The notes under the pieces: model-generated
What the model was told of the DNA's origin: nothing
Database searches by the model: none
What the model saw: only the letters and a program-made list of their open reading frames with translations
Source of the DNA: JAUIBE01 sp035267185
Lineage (GTDB): Bacteria > Pseudomonadota > Gammaproteobacteria > Xanthomonadales > SZUA-36
NCBI GenBank assembly: GCA_035267185.1
Contig: DATFLY010000006.1
Span: forward strand, 1-41,365
DNA: 41,365 nucleotides
Reading direction: 5' to 3'
Shown: one piece after another, positions 8,634 to 16,667 of the stretch
Layout: the number at the start of each line of letters is the position of its first letter
Position numbering within the stretch: the stretch's first letter is position 1
Position numbers and translations under genes: made by a program

Positions 8634-9527
8634 ATGAAAATCATCTTGAAATGGGCCATGACCATCGCGGTTGTGGCGGTATCCTCATGCGTCCAGGCAC
8701 AAAACATTGAAGACGCCAATGCACTTTACGCCGAGAGCGAGTGGGGAGAGGCTGCGGTTGCCTATGAAGCGATCGTTGAATCCTCGCCCGAAGACAGCGC
8801 GGCCTGGTTTGGTCTCGCTCAGTCATATCATCAACTGGAAAACTACCAGGCCGCAGAGTCGGCTTACCTTAAGGCCCAGGAATCCGGGTTTCAGCCCGTG
8901 TTGAGGGTTCACTACCATCTTGGCAGGGTCTACATGTCGATGGGCGATCAGGAAAAAGCGCTGGAACAAATTGAAGCCATCGGTGAAGCGGGCGGAATCA
9001 GCAATCAGATCCTGCTGGCAGTGACTGAATTTGAGCCTCTGAATGACAACCCACGCTACATGGCAGTGATTGAGCAGTTGCAACCCTGCAATACTGAACA
9101 TTATCGTCATTTCGATTTTTGGCTGGGTCAGTGGGATGTCACACCGGCTGGCCAGGCTTCGGCGACAGCTAAAAGCTCAATCACTTCAGTGCAGGGGGGT
9201 TGTGTTGTCCTGGAAGAGTATGAAACCCAGGGCGGGTTCACCGGCATGAGCATCAACTTTTTCGATTCCAACACCGGAATGTGGCACCAATCCTGGATGA
9301 GCAATGGCGGCGGTGCCGTGCATCTGCAGGGCAACCTTGTCGATGGCGCCATGGTGCTCTCGGACAACGACCTGATTGTGAGCGAAAAAACAGGCACCAT
9401 TAACCGCGTGACCTGGAGCCTTCTGGACGATGGTCGGGTGCGGCAGCACTGGGAAAACTCCACTGATGGCGGGGACAACTGGACGACATCATTTGACGGC
9501 TACTACGCTCAACGGACCGAGGACTAG
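8634..9527 (+). CDS. Secreted TPR plus DUF1579-like protein
   Basis: 297 residues starting MKIILKWAMTIAVVAVSSC with a signal peptide cleaved near VQA-QN. About residues 25-130 hold TPR-like helices (YAESEWGEAAVAYEAIVESSPED, AWFGLAQSYHQLENYQAAE, LRVHYHLGRVYMSMGDQEKAL). Residues from about 160 on form a DUF1579-like barrel starting HFDFWLGQWDVTPAG and ending in NWTTSFDGYYAQR. The ATG at 8634 has GGAG 7 bp upstream; an ATG at 8628 overlapping the previous stop (ATGA) is the alternative. A longer frame to 8583 lies inside the upstream gene and is unlikely. Co-translation with the upstream relative suggests the two act together in the periplasm; the ligand is unknown. Confidence 0.8.
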   Translation: MKIILKWAMTIAVVAVSSCVQAQNIEDANALYAESEWGEAAVAYEAIVESSPEDSAAWFGLAQSYHQLENYQAAESAYLKAQESGFQPVLRVHYHLGRVYMSMGDQEKALEQIEAIGEAGGISNQILLAVTEFEPLNDNPRYMAVIEQLQPCNTEHYRHFDFWLGQWDVTPAGQASATAKSSITSVQGGCVVLEEYETQGGFTGMSINFFDSNTGMWHQSWMSNGGGAVHLQGNLVDGAMVLSDNDLIVSEKTGTINRVTWSLLDDGRVRQHWENSTDGGDNWTTSFDGYYAQRTED

Positions 9528-9530
9528 GCC

Positions 9531-9662
9531 CTCTTAACGTCATCCCGGAACGTCGATAGACTCTCTTAACGTCATCCCGGAAACGTCGAAGACGTTATCC
9601 GGGACCCACTTCGTTGTGCAAATGCTGCGACTGGTGGATCCCGGCTCGTAGGCCGGTATGAC
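9531..9662. repeat. MITE/REP-like intergenic repeat with terminal inverted repeats
   Basis: A 26-27-bp unit starting CTCTTAACGTCATCCCGG occurs twice in direct order (9531-9556 and 9563-9589). From 9571 the element has ends GTCATCCCGG (9571-9580) and CCGGTATGAC (9653-9662), a terminal inverted repeat with one mismatch. Inside are two hairpins: one around TCCCGGAAACGTC and GACGTTATCCGGGA, and one around CCGGCTCGTAGGCCGG. GTCATCCCGG-type palindromic intergenic repeats are widespread in proteobacteria. No transposase is present, so it would be non-autonomous. It lies between the 9527 stop and the glnK control region and could also end transcription from the left. Confidence 0.6.
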
Positions 9663-9710
9663 CTCATATCTCACTCTGTCCCTTTACTCTTATCTCCCTT
9701 CTGCCCTTTG

Positions 9711-9745
9711 TGCACTAAAGTTGCGCAGCGCACCAAAATGGTGCA
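9711..9745 (+). promoter_or_regulatory. Two tandem NtrC-type enhancer sites
   Basis: The second site, CGCACCAAAATGGTGCA (9729-9745), matches the NtrC dyad TGCACC-N5-GGTGCA at all but one position. The first, TGCACTAAAGTTGCGCA (9711-9727), is a weaker match. Centres are 18 bp apart and lie about 85-105 bp upstream of the predicted sigma-54 start, the normal enhancer position. Activation of glnK-amtB under nitrogen limitation is inferred. Confidence 0.75.
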
Positions 9746-9796
9746 CCAGTATTCATGCTCTTACTTACAATGCTTGCAACCAAGGCATTTCCAGCC

Positions 9797-9812
9797 TGGC
9801 ACGCATACTGCA
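9797..9812 (+). promoter_or_regulatory. Sigma-54 (RpoN) promoter of glnK-amtB
   Basis: TGGCACGCATACTGCA has the invariant GG (9798-9799) and GC (9810-9811) exactly 10 bp apart, with the -24 block TGGCACG perfect and the -12 block CTGCA one base from TTGCA. Transcription should start near 9823, giving a leader of about 50 nt before glnK. With the NtrC-type sites upstream this is the classical nitrogen-regulated layout. Confidence 0.8.
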
Positions 9813-9871
9813 TAAGAAGCAGTAGAGGGTCGAATCAGCGCAGTGTTCGACTACAGCCATCGGGAGAGCAA

Positions 9872-10210
9872 ATGAAACTGGTCACAGCAATCATCAAGCC
9901 ATTCAAACTCGACGATGTCCGGGCAGCACTGTCCGAGATCGGCATCCAGGGAATGACCATCACCGAAGTACGCGGGTTTGGCCGCCAGAAGGGCCATACG
10001 GAGCTCTATCGCGGCGCCGAGTACGTGGTGGATTTTCTGCCCAAAATCAAGATTGAACTCGCGGTTGATGACGAGATGCTGGAGCGAACCACCGAGGCGA
10101 TCGTCGAGTCAGCAAGTACGGCCAGGATTGGCGACGGCAAAATATTCGTTTGCGACCTGGAAGACGTGATTCGGATTCGAACCGGTGAAACCGGCGCACA
10201 GGCACTTTGA
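9872..10210 (+). CDS. glnK: PII nitrogen regulatory protein GlnK
   Basis: 112 residues, the standard PII length, starting MKLVTAIIKPFKLDDVR. The T-loop carries the uridylylation site Tyr51 in GHTELYRGAEYVVDF. The ATP/2-oxoglutarate-binding block STARIGDGKIFV and the C-terminal IRTGE are intact. PII trimers sense energy and 2-oxoglutarate, and GlnK blocks AmtB when nitrogen is ample. The ATG at 9872 has GGGAG 5 bp upstream. A frame open to 9755 runs through the promoter and is not coding. amtB follows 11 bp downstream, the near-universal glnK-amtB arrangement, and both are driven by the sigma-54 promoter described above. Confidence 0.97.
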   Translation: MKLVTAIIKPFKLDDVRAALSEIGIQGMTITEVRGFGRQKGHTELYRGAEYVVDFLPKIKIELAVDDEMLERTTEAIVESASTARIGDGKIFVCDLEDVIRIRTGETGAQAL

Positions 10211-10221
10211 GGGGATACGTC

Positions 10222-11538
10222 ATGGACGGATTTAAAAGAATATTTTTGAAACGGTATGCCCTGATGACTGCTTTGATGCTCCTGCCTGCTCTCGCCTGGG
10301 GTCAGGAGGCAGATGTTTTGGACACCGGCGACACCGCATGGATGCTGACGGCCACGGCACTGGTGTTACTGATGACCATTCCCGGACTGGCGCTTTTTTA
10401 TGGCGGCCTGGTGCGCTCCAAGAATGTCCTGTCCGTGCTGGGCCAGTGCTTTGCGATTACCGGCATGGCATCGGTGCTCTGGTACGTGATTGGCTATGGT
10501 TTGGCATTCGGAGATGGTGGGGCATTTTTTGGTACTCCGGGCGACAAGCTGTTCCTGGTGGGCGTGACGGCCGATTCCATGACAGGAACCATTCCTGAAA
10601 CAGTGTTTGCCACCTTCCAGATGACCTTTGCGGTGATTACCCCGGCTCTGATCGTTGGCGGTTTTGCCGAGCGTATGAAGTTTTCCTCGATGATGCTGTT
10701 CATGGCCGCCTGGTTGTTGCTGGTTTATGCGCCCGTTTGTCACTGGGTCTGGGGCGGCGGTTGGATCAGTACGCATGGGGCATTGGATTTCGCCGGAGGC
10801 ACGGTGGTGCATATCAATGCCGGCATTGCTGCACTGGTTGCTGCCTTGGTGCTGGGCAAACGCCGTGGTTATCCAAAAGCTCAGATGCGTCCCAATAACC
10901 TCGGCTATACCGTGATCGGCGCATCCCTCTTGTGGGTCGGGTGGTTTGGTTTCAACGCGGGTTCTGCACTGGGGGCGAATGGAACGGCCGGGATGGCCAT
11001 GCTGGTCACACAAATCGCATCGGCCATGGCCGCGCTGACCTGGATGTTCGTGGAATGGATCAGGCACGGTAAACCGTCCGTGCTCGGGATTGCCACGGGT
11101 GCAGTGGCAGGGCTTGTGGCCATCACACCAGCCTGTGGTGTGGTTGGTCCCATGGGCGCCATATTTATCGGGTTTGCCGGGGGCTTCTGTGCCTTCTGGG
11201 CATCCACCAGCCTCAAGCGCAGGTTCAGCTATGACGACTCACTGGATGTGTTTGGTGTGCACGGAAGCGCTGGCATCATTGGTGCGCTTCTCACAGGCGT
11301 GTTCTGTGCAGAGCAATTCGGGGGCGCCGGTTTTGGCAGCGACGAGATCACCACCATTGGTGGCCAGCTCTGGGCCCAGGGCATTGGCGTGGTGGCGACG
11401 ATCATTTATGGCGGTGTGGCCAGCTACATCATTCTCAAGGTCGTTGGGCAGCTGACCGGCGGCTTGCGCGTAAATGAGGAAGATGAAGTGCTTGGTCTGG
11501 ATCTTGCCCTGCATGATGAGCAGGGTTACAACCTCTAG
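10222..11538 (+). CDS. amtB: Ammonium transporter AmtB
   Basis: 438 residues: a cleavable signal peptide (to about residue 27, ALAWGQ) and eleven predicted membrane helices, as in E. coli AmtB. The entry motif DTAWMLTATALVLLM-PGLALFYGG is present. The pore twin histidines are H197 (VVHINAGIAALVAA) and H347 (FGVHGSAGIIG). The C-terminal cytoplasmic tail GGLRVNEEDEVLGLDLALHDEQGY is the GlnK-contact region. The ATG at 10222 has AGGGGA 6 bp upstream; a TTG at 10207 overlapping the glnK stop is less likely. The protein forms a trimer that conducts ammonium into the cell and is gated by GlnK. Confidence 0.97.
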   Translation: MDGFKRIFLKRYALMTALMLLPALAWGQEADVLDTGDTAWMLTATALVLLMTIPGLALFYGGLVRSKNVLSVLGQCFAITGMASVLWYVIGYGLAFGDGGAFFGTPGDKLFLVGVTADSMTGTIPETVFATFQMTFAVITPALIVGGFAERMKFSSMMLFMAAWLLLVYAPVCHWVWGGGWISTHGALDFAGGTVVHINAGIAALVAALVLGKRRGYPKAQMRPNNLGYTVIGASLLWVGWFGFNAGSALGANGTAGMAMLVTQIASAMAALTWMFVEWIRHGKPSVLGIATGAVAGLVAITPACGVVGPMGAIFIGFAGGFCAFWASTSLKRRFSYDDSLDVFGVHGSAGIIGALLTGVFCAEQFGGAGFGSDEITTIGGQLWAQGIGVVATIIYGGVASYIILKVVGQLTGGLRVNEEDEVLGLDLALHDEQGYNL

Positions 11539-11620
11539 AGTCAGAAATTTATTTCAGCATGCACATTGCGACGGTTTGAGTCGTTGCTGCGTCCTTCATT
11601 CTCGTAAGTGACATCCTTTG

Positions 11621-11649
11621 CCGCCCTGACTTCATCAGAAGCAGGGCGG
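11621..11649 (+). terminator. GC-rich hairpin after amtB, possible terminator or leader structure
   Basis: CCGCCCTG (11621-11628) pairs perfectly with CAGGGCGG (11642-11649), and inside it CTTC pairs with GAAG. It lies 82 bp after the amtB stop and 36 bp before the serine hydrolase ATG. There is no good T-run (TTGGGGTGATTT follows), so a leader or attenuator role for the next gene is equally possible. Confidence 0.45.
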
Positions 11650-11685
11650 TTGGGGTGATTTCGATCGTGAATTTGGAGAAAAGAA

Positions 11686-13173
11686 ATGATTCGGCAATTT
11701 TTGATGGCAACAACCCTGTTACTTATCAGCACAGGATCCGTCCTCGCACAGGATGAACATGCAGTCATGGAGCAGCGCATCCATGAATACTTCGACGCTC
11801 ATCAAGGCAATAGTCCCGAATCATATGCCAAGTGGCTCAAGGAAAATCGTACCGATCAGGCTTACAACGCTGCTCCACTGGATGCCCGGCTGGAAATGTA
11901 CACGTTTGATGTCGAGCGTTGGGGTGGACTGGAGCTGAAAAAAGTCGAATTTCCCGAACCTTACCTGGGCGTTGGTGAGGCTCAGCCCAAAAATGGCGGG
12001 ATGCCTGTTCGGGTCATTTTCCAGTTTGAAGATGCAGCGCCCTTCAAAATAGGGCCGATGATGATTGGGCTTGCCCTGGATCTTCCTGAAGAATGGTCAG
12101 ACCTTGATGAACTCACCGGAAACCTGCTGGATGCTACCGGAGTGCCGGCCTACGCCATCGGCGTCATGGTAAACGGGCAGATTGTCGATCAGGCAGTCAA
12201 AGGTCTGCGCGCCGTTGGAGGTACGGAAAAGGTGCAGCCCGGAGACACGTTCCACTGGGGGTCGATTGCCAAGTCCGTGACCGGCACCATGATTGCAAAA
12301 TTGATCGAAAACGGTGACCTGAGCTGGAACACCACCGTTGCAGATGTGCTCGGTGACATTCCCATGCGCGATGAATATCGCAATGCCACCATCTCCCAGT
12401 TAATGAGTCACGAGGCAGGCATTCAGCCCTATGAAGATTTTACGCCGGAAATAGTGAATGAGATCCTGGAATCTGCGAACGGCAATACCTGGACGGACAA
12501 ACGCCGCGCTTTTGTCGCCCGTACGTTAAATGAAGATCCGCTGGCGCCTCCCGGAGAGGTCCACGCCTACTCCAATGCCGGCATCACCATTGCCGGATAC
12601 ATGGCTGAAGTTGTCACTGGTAAACCATGGCGTGCGCTGATTGAAGCGCACGTGTTCAAGCCAATCGGAATGACCTCAGCAGGCTTTGACTGGCCCGCTG
12701 CGCCTGATCGACCTGACCAGCCGCGCGGCCACTTCGGTGACAGTGCTGACAATTACGAGGTCATGGAATTTGGCCAAATGGAGGAACTGGTCAACCTCCT
12801 GGCACCGGCCGGCAACATCCGGTCAAACCTGGCTGACCTGTTGCGCTATGGCAACTTTCACCTCGAGGGCATGAAGGGCAAGGATGGATATCTCAAAAGC
12901 GAGACTGTCAAGCAGATCCACTCACCCCGCCCGGATTCGGTGGACTGGAATAGCAGTTTCTACACTTTCGGGTGGGGCCACAATGAGTGCCAGCATTTCT
13001 TCGATGCGCCCATGTGCCATGCGCATAACGGTGGTGCCGGCTCTTTTTATGCAGAGATCAAGATCATCCCGGAACGCAACATGGTACTGGCGTACATGGC
13101 CAATGCCGCCGAACCATCAGAGGCAATCGCCCAGGATGTGTTGGCTTCGGTGTATCAGCGTTTTGCACGATAA
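11686..13173 (+). CDS. Secreted serine hydrolase, class C beta-lactamase / esterase VIII fold
   Basis: 495 residues with a signal peptide (cleavage near VLA-QD). Residues 25-135 are an N-terminal extension of a type often seen in peptidase-like S12 proteins. The hydrolase domain starts about 138. Its catalytic motifs are S193-I-A-K196 (WGSIAKS), Y295-S-N297 (HAYSNAG) and H447-N-G-G in place of the KTG box, as in family VIII esterases and D-aminopeptidase relatives rather than true AmpC enzymes. A periplasmic esterase, peptidase or amidase role is likely; antibiotic resistance should not be assumed. The ATG at 11686 has GGAG about 9 bp upstream. It stands alone between amtB and a pseudogene region. 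Confidence 0.88.
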   Translation: MIRQFLMATTLLLISTGSVLAQDEHAVMEQRIHEYFDAHQGNSPESYAKWLKENRTDQAYNAAPLDARLEMYTFDVERWGGLELKKVEFPEPYLGVGEAQPKNGGMPVRVIFQFEDAAPFKIGPMMIGLALDLPEEWSDLDELTGNLLDATGVPAYAIGVMVNGQIVDQAVKGLRAVGGTEKVQPGDTFHWGSIAKSVTGTMIAKLIENGDLSWNTTVADVLGDIPMRDEYRNATISQLMSHEAGIQPYEDFTPEIVNEILESANGNTWTDKRRAFVARTLNEDPLAPPGEVHAYSNAGITIAGYMAEVVTGKPWRALIEAHVFKPIGMTSAGFDWPAAPDRPDQPRGHFGDSADNYEVMEFGQMEELVNLLAPAGNIRSNLADLLRYGNFHLEGMKGKDGYLKSETVKQIHSPRPDSVDWNSSFYTFGWGHNECQHFFDAPMCHAHNGGAGSFYAEIKIIPERNMVLAYMANAAEPSEAIAQDVLASVYQRFAR

Positions 13174-13185
13174 ATTGCCGGGCCG

Positions 13186-13511
13186 GTCACATGTACCGGC
13201 AGTGGCCCGACCCTTGATTGCGGCACACCAGGTTCCGCGACCGGTATCAGGGTAAGTGCAGATGGGGTTCTGATTCGCAATCGCTGAACTTCAAATAGCG
13301 TGGCCAGGTCCGGTTCCTCTTGACGGAACTGGAGTCAGTCAATATTCAGAGGGATGAGGTAACCGCGGTTCACGGCGCTGGTCAGGTGCTTGACTGCTGA
13401 TTGTTGCTGGCCAATGGTCGCATTCTCGACATCAGTATCACAGGAACTGAACGAAAAAGTTCTGGCGATCACCATTAAATCCTTGGTGTATTGAATTCGG
13501 AAAGGGCAGTC
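13186..13511 (-). pseudogene. Decayed C-terminal copy of the TPR-like protein at 40925
   Basis: This 490-bp gap before the ABC transporter gene has no intact gene, but the minus strand translates to a broken relative of the protein at the right end of the window. From 13511 it reads DCPFRIQYTKDLMVIART, then QQQSAVKHLTSAVNRGYLIP, matching RQSAVSLLTRAVSHGYLIP. A TGA at 13337-13335 replaces a tyrosine codon. The frame continues LQFRQEEPDLATLFEVQ, matching LRFLYDDPEMAPVFERQ, and then shifts frame to end near ATAGTCD, matching VEGTCDM. One stop plus a frameshift makes it a pseudogene, and its N-terminal part is absent. The longest intact piece (ATG 13475 to 13335) would be only 46 residues. Confidence 0.75.
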
Positions 13512-13664
13512 TTACAAGAATGTGTTTGGTTTTCGTCAATTGCCTTCGGCTATAGTTACGGGATAAAAATAAGGCCGGTTAAGGTGTGATACACGGGCTA
13601 ATGTGTCGATATCTGAAGGCCAGGCGACAACCAAAACTATTTTGCATATGAAATTAGACACCCC

Positions 13665-15431
13665 ATGAGCAGACCCAAAAGCCTTAAACAATCTGTTCCG
13701 GGTGTGTGGGCACTGATCCGCTACCTGCGGCCTTATATTCGCAAGCATCGTCTGTTGCTGTCCGGCTCCTTTGGCGCTTTGTTTGTCGGCGTTCTGATGC
13801 GCGCGCTTGAGCCCTGGCCCCTCAAGTTCGTTATTGATTATGTCATTGTGCCTGCCGTGGGTCTTGGGTCCCCGGTCGATACGCCAATGGGGCAATGGAA
13901 CCCGTTGCTGATCGTGGCTCTGAGTTCAGTTGCCATCATCCTGATTCTCGGGCTTCGCGCTCTGGCCCTGTATTACCAGAAAGTCGGATTCGCCCTGGTT
14001 GGTAACAAGGTCATCACCGAGGTCAGGGGCGATCTTTTCAGGCACATACAGTGTCTTTCCATGTCTTTTCACAGCCGCGCACGATCGGGCGACCTGATTG
14101 TTCGGGTTATTGGTGATATTGGTCTGCTGCGAGACTTTTCTGTCACCGCCCTGATGCCATTGATCGGGAGCGTCATGGTACTGGTGGTGATGGCGGCCCT
14201 GATGCTGTGGCTCAACTGGAAGCTGGCACTGATGGTTATCATCCTGTTGCCGCTTTACTGGCTGCCAACCTACTTGCTGACCAAACGCATTCAGGGCGTG
14301 TCACGCCAACAACGAAAACGCGAGAGCAAGATGGCTTCCATGGCCACCGAGTCGATCGGCGCCATGCAGGTGGTGCAGTCACTTTCCCTCGAAGACAATT
14401 TCGCCGACCAGTTTGTCGGGCAGGGGCGGAAATCCCTCAAGGAAGGCGTCAAGGCCCGCCGCCTGCTGGCCCGGTTACAGGGTACTGTGCAGGTGATGAC
14501 CGGCGTCTCCACGGCCGCAGTCCTGTTTTACGGGACCCTGTTGACTCTGCGTGGTCAGCTTAGCGCTGGTGACCTGCTGGTATTTCTCTCCTACCTCAAG
14601 GCGGCCTTCAAACCGATGCAGGATTTTGCCAAGTACTCAGGCCGCATGGCCAAGGCATCCGCTTCCGGCGAACGTGTTATCGAGATGTTTGAAACCCGGC
14701 CCGATATCACCGATTCACCCGATGCAGGGCCAGCGCCCGAATTCGAGGGAAGAATAGAGTTTGACCAGGTTGATTTCGAATATGAAAAGGGCCACCCGGT
14801 TCTACGCGATGTGAGCCTTGAGATCGGTAAAGGTGAAGTGATCGGTCTGGTTGGGCCTTCCGGTAGCGGCAAATCCACCATCATCGGCCTGATCTCGCGT
14901 TTGTATGACCCCTCCAGGGGCCGGATCCTGATCGATGGCATCGATATCCGCACCGTGCAGCTTGAATCACTGCGCCGGCAGATCAGCGTGGTTTTGCAGG
15001 ACACCACGTTGTTCGCCACCAGCGTTCGGGAGAACATTGTTATGGCGTCGGCCGATGCTGACGATGAAATCATCGCCAGGGCGATCCACTCGGCAAGAGC
15101 CGCGGATTTTATCGAGGCTTTACCCCTGGGACTGGATACCCAGGTCGGCGAGCGGGGCATCACCCTTTCAGCCGGTCAGCGTCAGCGAATTGCAGTGGCG
15201 CGTGCAATTGTCAGCCAGGCGCCCATCCTGATCCTGGATGAGCCAACCACCGGACTGGACCCGGATAACAGCCGCCTGGTGCTTGAAGGTTTGCGTGAGT
15301 TAATGAAGGACCGAACGGTCATACTCATCACGCACAAGATGGAAGAAGCCCGGCAGGCCGATCGCGTATTTACGCTTGACGACGGTCGCCTCAGTGAGCA
15401 ATCCGGACCCATTCCGGAAACAGTCCTGTAA
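13665..15431 (+). CDS. ABC exporter, fused membrane and ATPase domains (MsbA/type IV exporter class)
   Basis: 588 residues. About 1-335 form the six-helix exporter membrane domain and 360-588 the ATPase. Visible motifs are Walker A GPSGSGKS at 397-404, Q-loop Q445 in VVLQDTTLF, signature LSAGQ at 501-505 (Ala in place of the usual Gly), Walker B ILILDEP at 521-527 and the H-loop His557 in LITHK. Such half-transporters dimerise in the inner membrane and usually flip lipids or lipid-linked glycans, or export small molecules. It is followed after 28 bp by a sulfotransferase and then by the polysaccharide-type operon, which suggests a role as flippase (inference). The ribosome site before the ATG is weak. 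A short ATG frame (13648-13668) overlaps the start as ATGA. Confidence 0.93.
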   Translation: MSRPKSLKQSVPGVWALIRYLRPYIRKHRLLLSGSFGALFVGVLMRALEPWPLKFVIDYVIVPAVGLGSPVDTPMGQWNPLLIVALSSVAIILILGLRALALYYQKVGFALVGNKVITEVRGDLFRHIQCLSMSFHSRARSGDLIVRVIGDIGLLRDFSVTALMPLIGSVMVLVVMAALMLWLNWKLALMVIILLPLYWLPTYLLTKRIQGVSRQQRKRESKMASMATESIGAMQVVQSLSLEDNFADQFVGQGRKSLKEGVKARRLLARLQGTVQVMTGVSTAAVLFYGTLLTLRGQLSAGDLLVFLSYLKAAFKPMQDFAKYSGRMAKASASGERVIEMFETRPDITDSPDAGPAPEFEGRIEFDQVDFEYEKGHPVLRDVSLEIGKGEVIGLVGPSGSGKSTIIGLISRLYDPSRGRILIDGIDIRTVQLESLRRQISVVLQDTTLFATSVRENIVMASADADDEIIARAIHSARAADFIEALPLGLDTQVGERGITLSAGQRQRIAVARAIVSQAPILILDEPTTGLDPDNSRLVLEGLRELMKDRTVILITHKMEEARQADRVFTLDDGRLSEQSGPIPETVL

Positions 15432-15459
15432 CGCGCATTTCAATTCAGGGAAGATTGCG

Positions 15460-16401
15460 ATGATAGCCAGTTCACGTTCACAAGCCCCAATCACCAACCC
15501 CTACGTCTTTGTCGTCGGCTGCCCGCGTTCCGGTACAACCTTGTTGCAGCGCATGCTCGATGCGCATCCGGATATGACGATCGCCAATGACACCCATTTC
15601 GTCACACGCGCAGCCAAGACAGTCCTGCGCCGTGACCCTGATCCTGATCTGACACCTGAACTGGTTGAAGCGGTTCTTGGCTATCGACGTTTCTATCGCA
15701 TGGGTTTGGAGGACCAGGATGTCAGGCAGGCGGCAGAAAATTGTCAAAAGTACAGCAAATTCGTCAGTCGGCTCTATGACCTGCGGGCGCGGGCACATGG
15801 CAAGACCATCAGCGGGGAAAAAACACCGGATTTTTGCAAGCAGATTAAGAAGTTGCATGTCTTGTTTCCGCAGGCGAAGTTCATCCACATCGTCCGTGAT
15901 GGTCGAGATACCGCCTTGTCGACGCTGGACTGGGCCAATGAAAGCAAGGGCCCCGGGAAATTGGCGTTGTGGAAAACCGACCCGGTTGGAACCTGCGCAT
16001 TGTGGTGGCAAACGCAGGTAAGCAAGGGCAGTTTGGCCGGGGCAGAGCTTTCCCCTGATCGATACTTCGAGGTTCGCTATGAAGACCTGGTCAGCGATCC
16101 GGAGGGCAGGCTGAAGCAACTGGCCGACTTTCTCGAGATTGAATATTCACAGGACATGAGTCGTTTTTTTGTTGGCAAGACACGCCAGAAAAAGGGGTTG
16201 TCGGCCAAGTCTGCGTGGATACCGCCTACAAAGGGTTTAAGAGACTGGCGCAGTCAAATGAGCCAGGAAGACGTGCTCTTGTTCCAGGAGCTTGCCGGGG
16301 AGTGGCTTGAAAAATTCGGATATGAGCTATTGGAAACCGATTCGAATCAACCGTCCGAACGCGCAGACCGTTGCCGGGCCTGGTGGGAGGGCAGGGGCTA
16401 G
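15460..16401 (+). CDS. Sulfotransferase (PAPS-dependent, Sulfotransfer_3 type)
   Basis: 313 residues, cytoplasmic, no signal peptide. The PAPS 5'-phosphosulfate loop is FVVGCPRSGTTLLQRML at about residues 17-33. The 3'-phosphate site is FIHIVRDGRDTALSTLDW at about 141-158. YEDLVSDPEGRLKQLADFL is a typical late family block. These enzymes move sulfate from PAPS to hydroxyl or amino groups of glycans, lipids or small molecules. The ATG at 15460 has AGGGAAG 6 bp upstream. A frame open to 15376 would overlap the ABC gene and is not favoured. The 28-bp gap to the ABC gene suggests one transcript, and the glycosyltransferase operon lies just downstream, so a surface glycan or glycolipid is the likely acceptor (inference). 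PAPS-forming genes are not in the window. Confidence 0.9.
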   Translation: MIASSRSQAPITNPYVFVVGCPRSGTTLLQRMLDAHPDMTIANDTHFVTRAAKTVLRRDPDPDLTPELVEAVLGYRRFYRMGLEDQDVRQAAENCQKYSKFVSRLYDLRARAHGKTISGEKTPDFCKQIKKLHVLFPQAKFIHIVRDGRDTALSTLDWANESKGPGKLALWKTDPVGTCALWWQTQVSKGSLAGAELSPDRYFEVRYEDLVSDPEGRLKQLADFLEIEYSQDMSRFFVGKTRQKKGLSAKSAWIPPTKGLRDWRSQMSQEDVLLFQELAGEWLEKFGYELLETDSNQPSERADRCRAWWEGRG

Positions 16402-16667
16402 CCTGGCGGATATGTGATGCCAATCAACTCCTGGAAATGCTTGTCCAGGATGCCATGAAACCTGGGGCTAACCCCGCCTGTGAGTAAGGTTTTTCTCAGG
16501 AAATTTCCACCTTCAGCAAGCCTGCCGGTTTCGTCTCTGATTCCGATGTCGTCCCGAACTGTAATATTTCCTTAATAAAAAATTTAACTTGTGTTCATCT
16601 TCGTTTGCATTTGTATTTATTAGGCTTAAATAATGTAGCTGATAGGGAAATCTGGGCAAAGGAAAAG
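16402..16667 (+). promoter_or_regulatory. AT-rich intergenic region, probable promoter of the glycan operon
   Basis: The first 100 bp hold only small inverted repeats, such as GGGG-CTAA-CCCC at 16464-16475 and an arm pair CCTGTGAG/CTCAGG at 16477-16500, which might end transcription from the sulfotransferase. The last 110 bp (from about 16558) are strikingly AT-rich against GC-rich neighbours. A weak -35/-10 pair (TTGCAT at about 16606, TAAATA about 16 bp later) can be drawn, but both match poorly. No gene is visible here. Confidence 0.4.

Noticed and set aside
9755..9871. An N-terminal extension of GlnK starting at 9755
   Set aside because: It would run across the sigma-54 promoter, and the 112-residue PII from 9872 with its own ribosome site is exactly the family length.
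10366..11067. 233-codon minus-strand frame opposite amtB
   Set aside because: Its His/Cys/Gln-rich composition is that of an antisense shadow of a membrane-protein gene; it has no ribosome site and no family motif.
11686..13173. Serine hydrolase as an antibiotic-resistance beta-lactamase
   Set aside because: The third motif is HNGG instead of KTG and the protein has a long N-terminal extension, which fits esterase or peptidase relatives better than AmpC.
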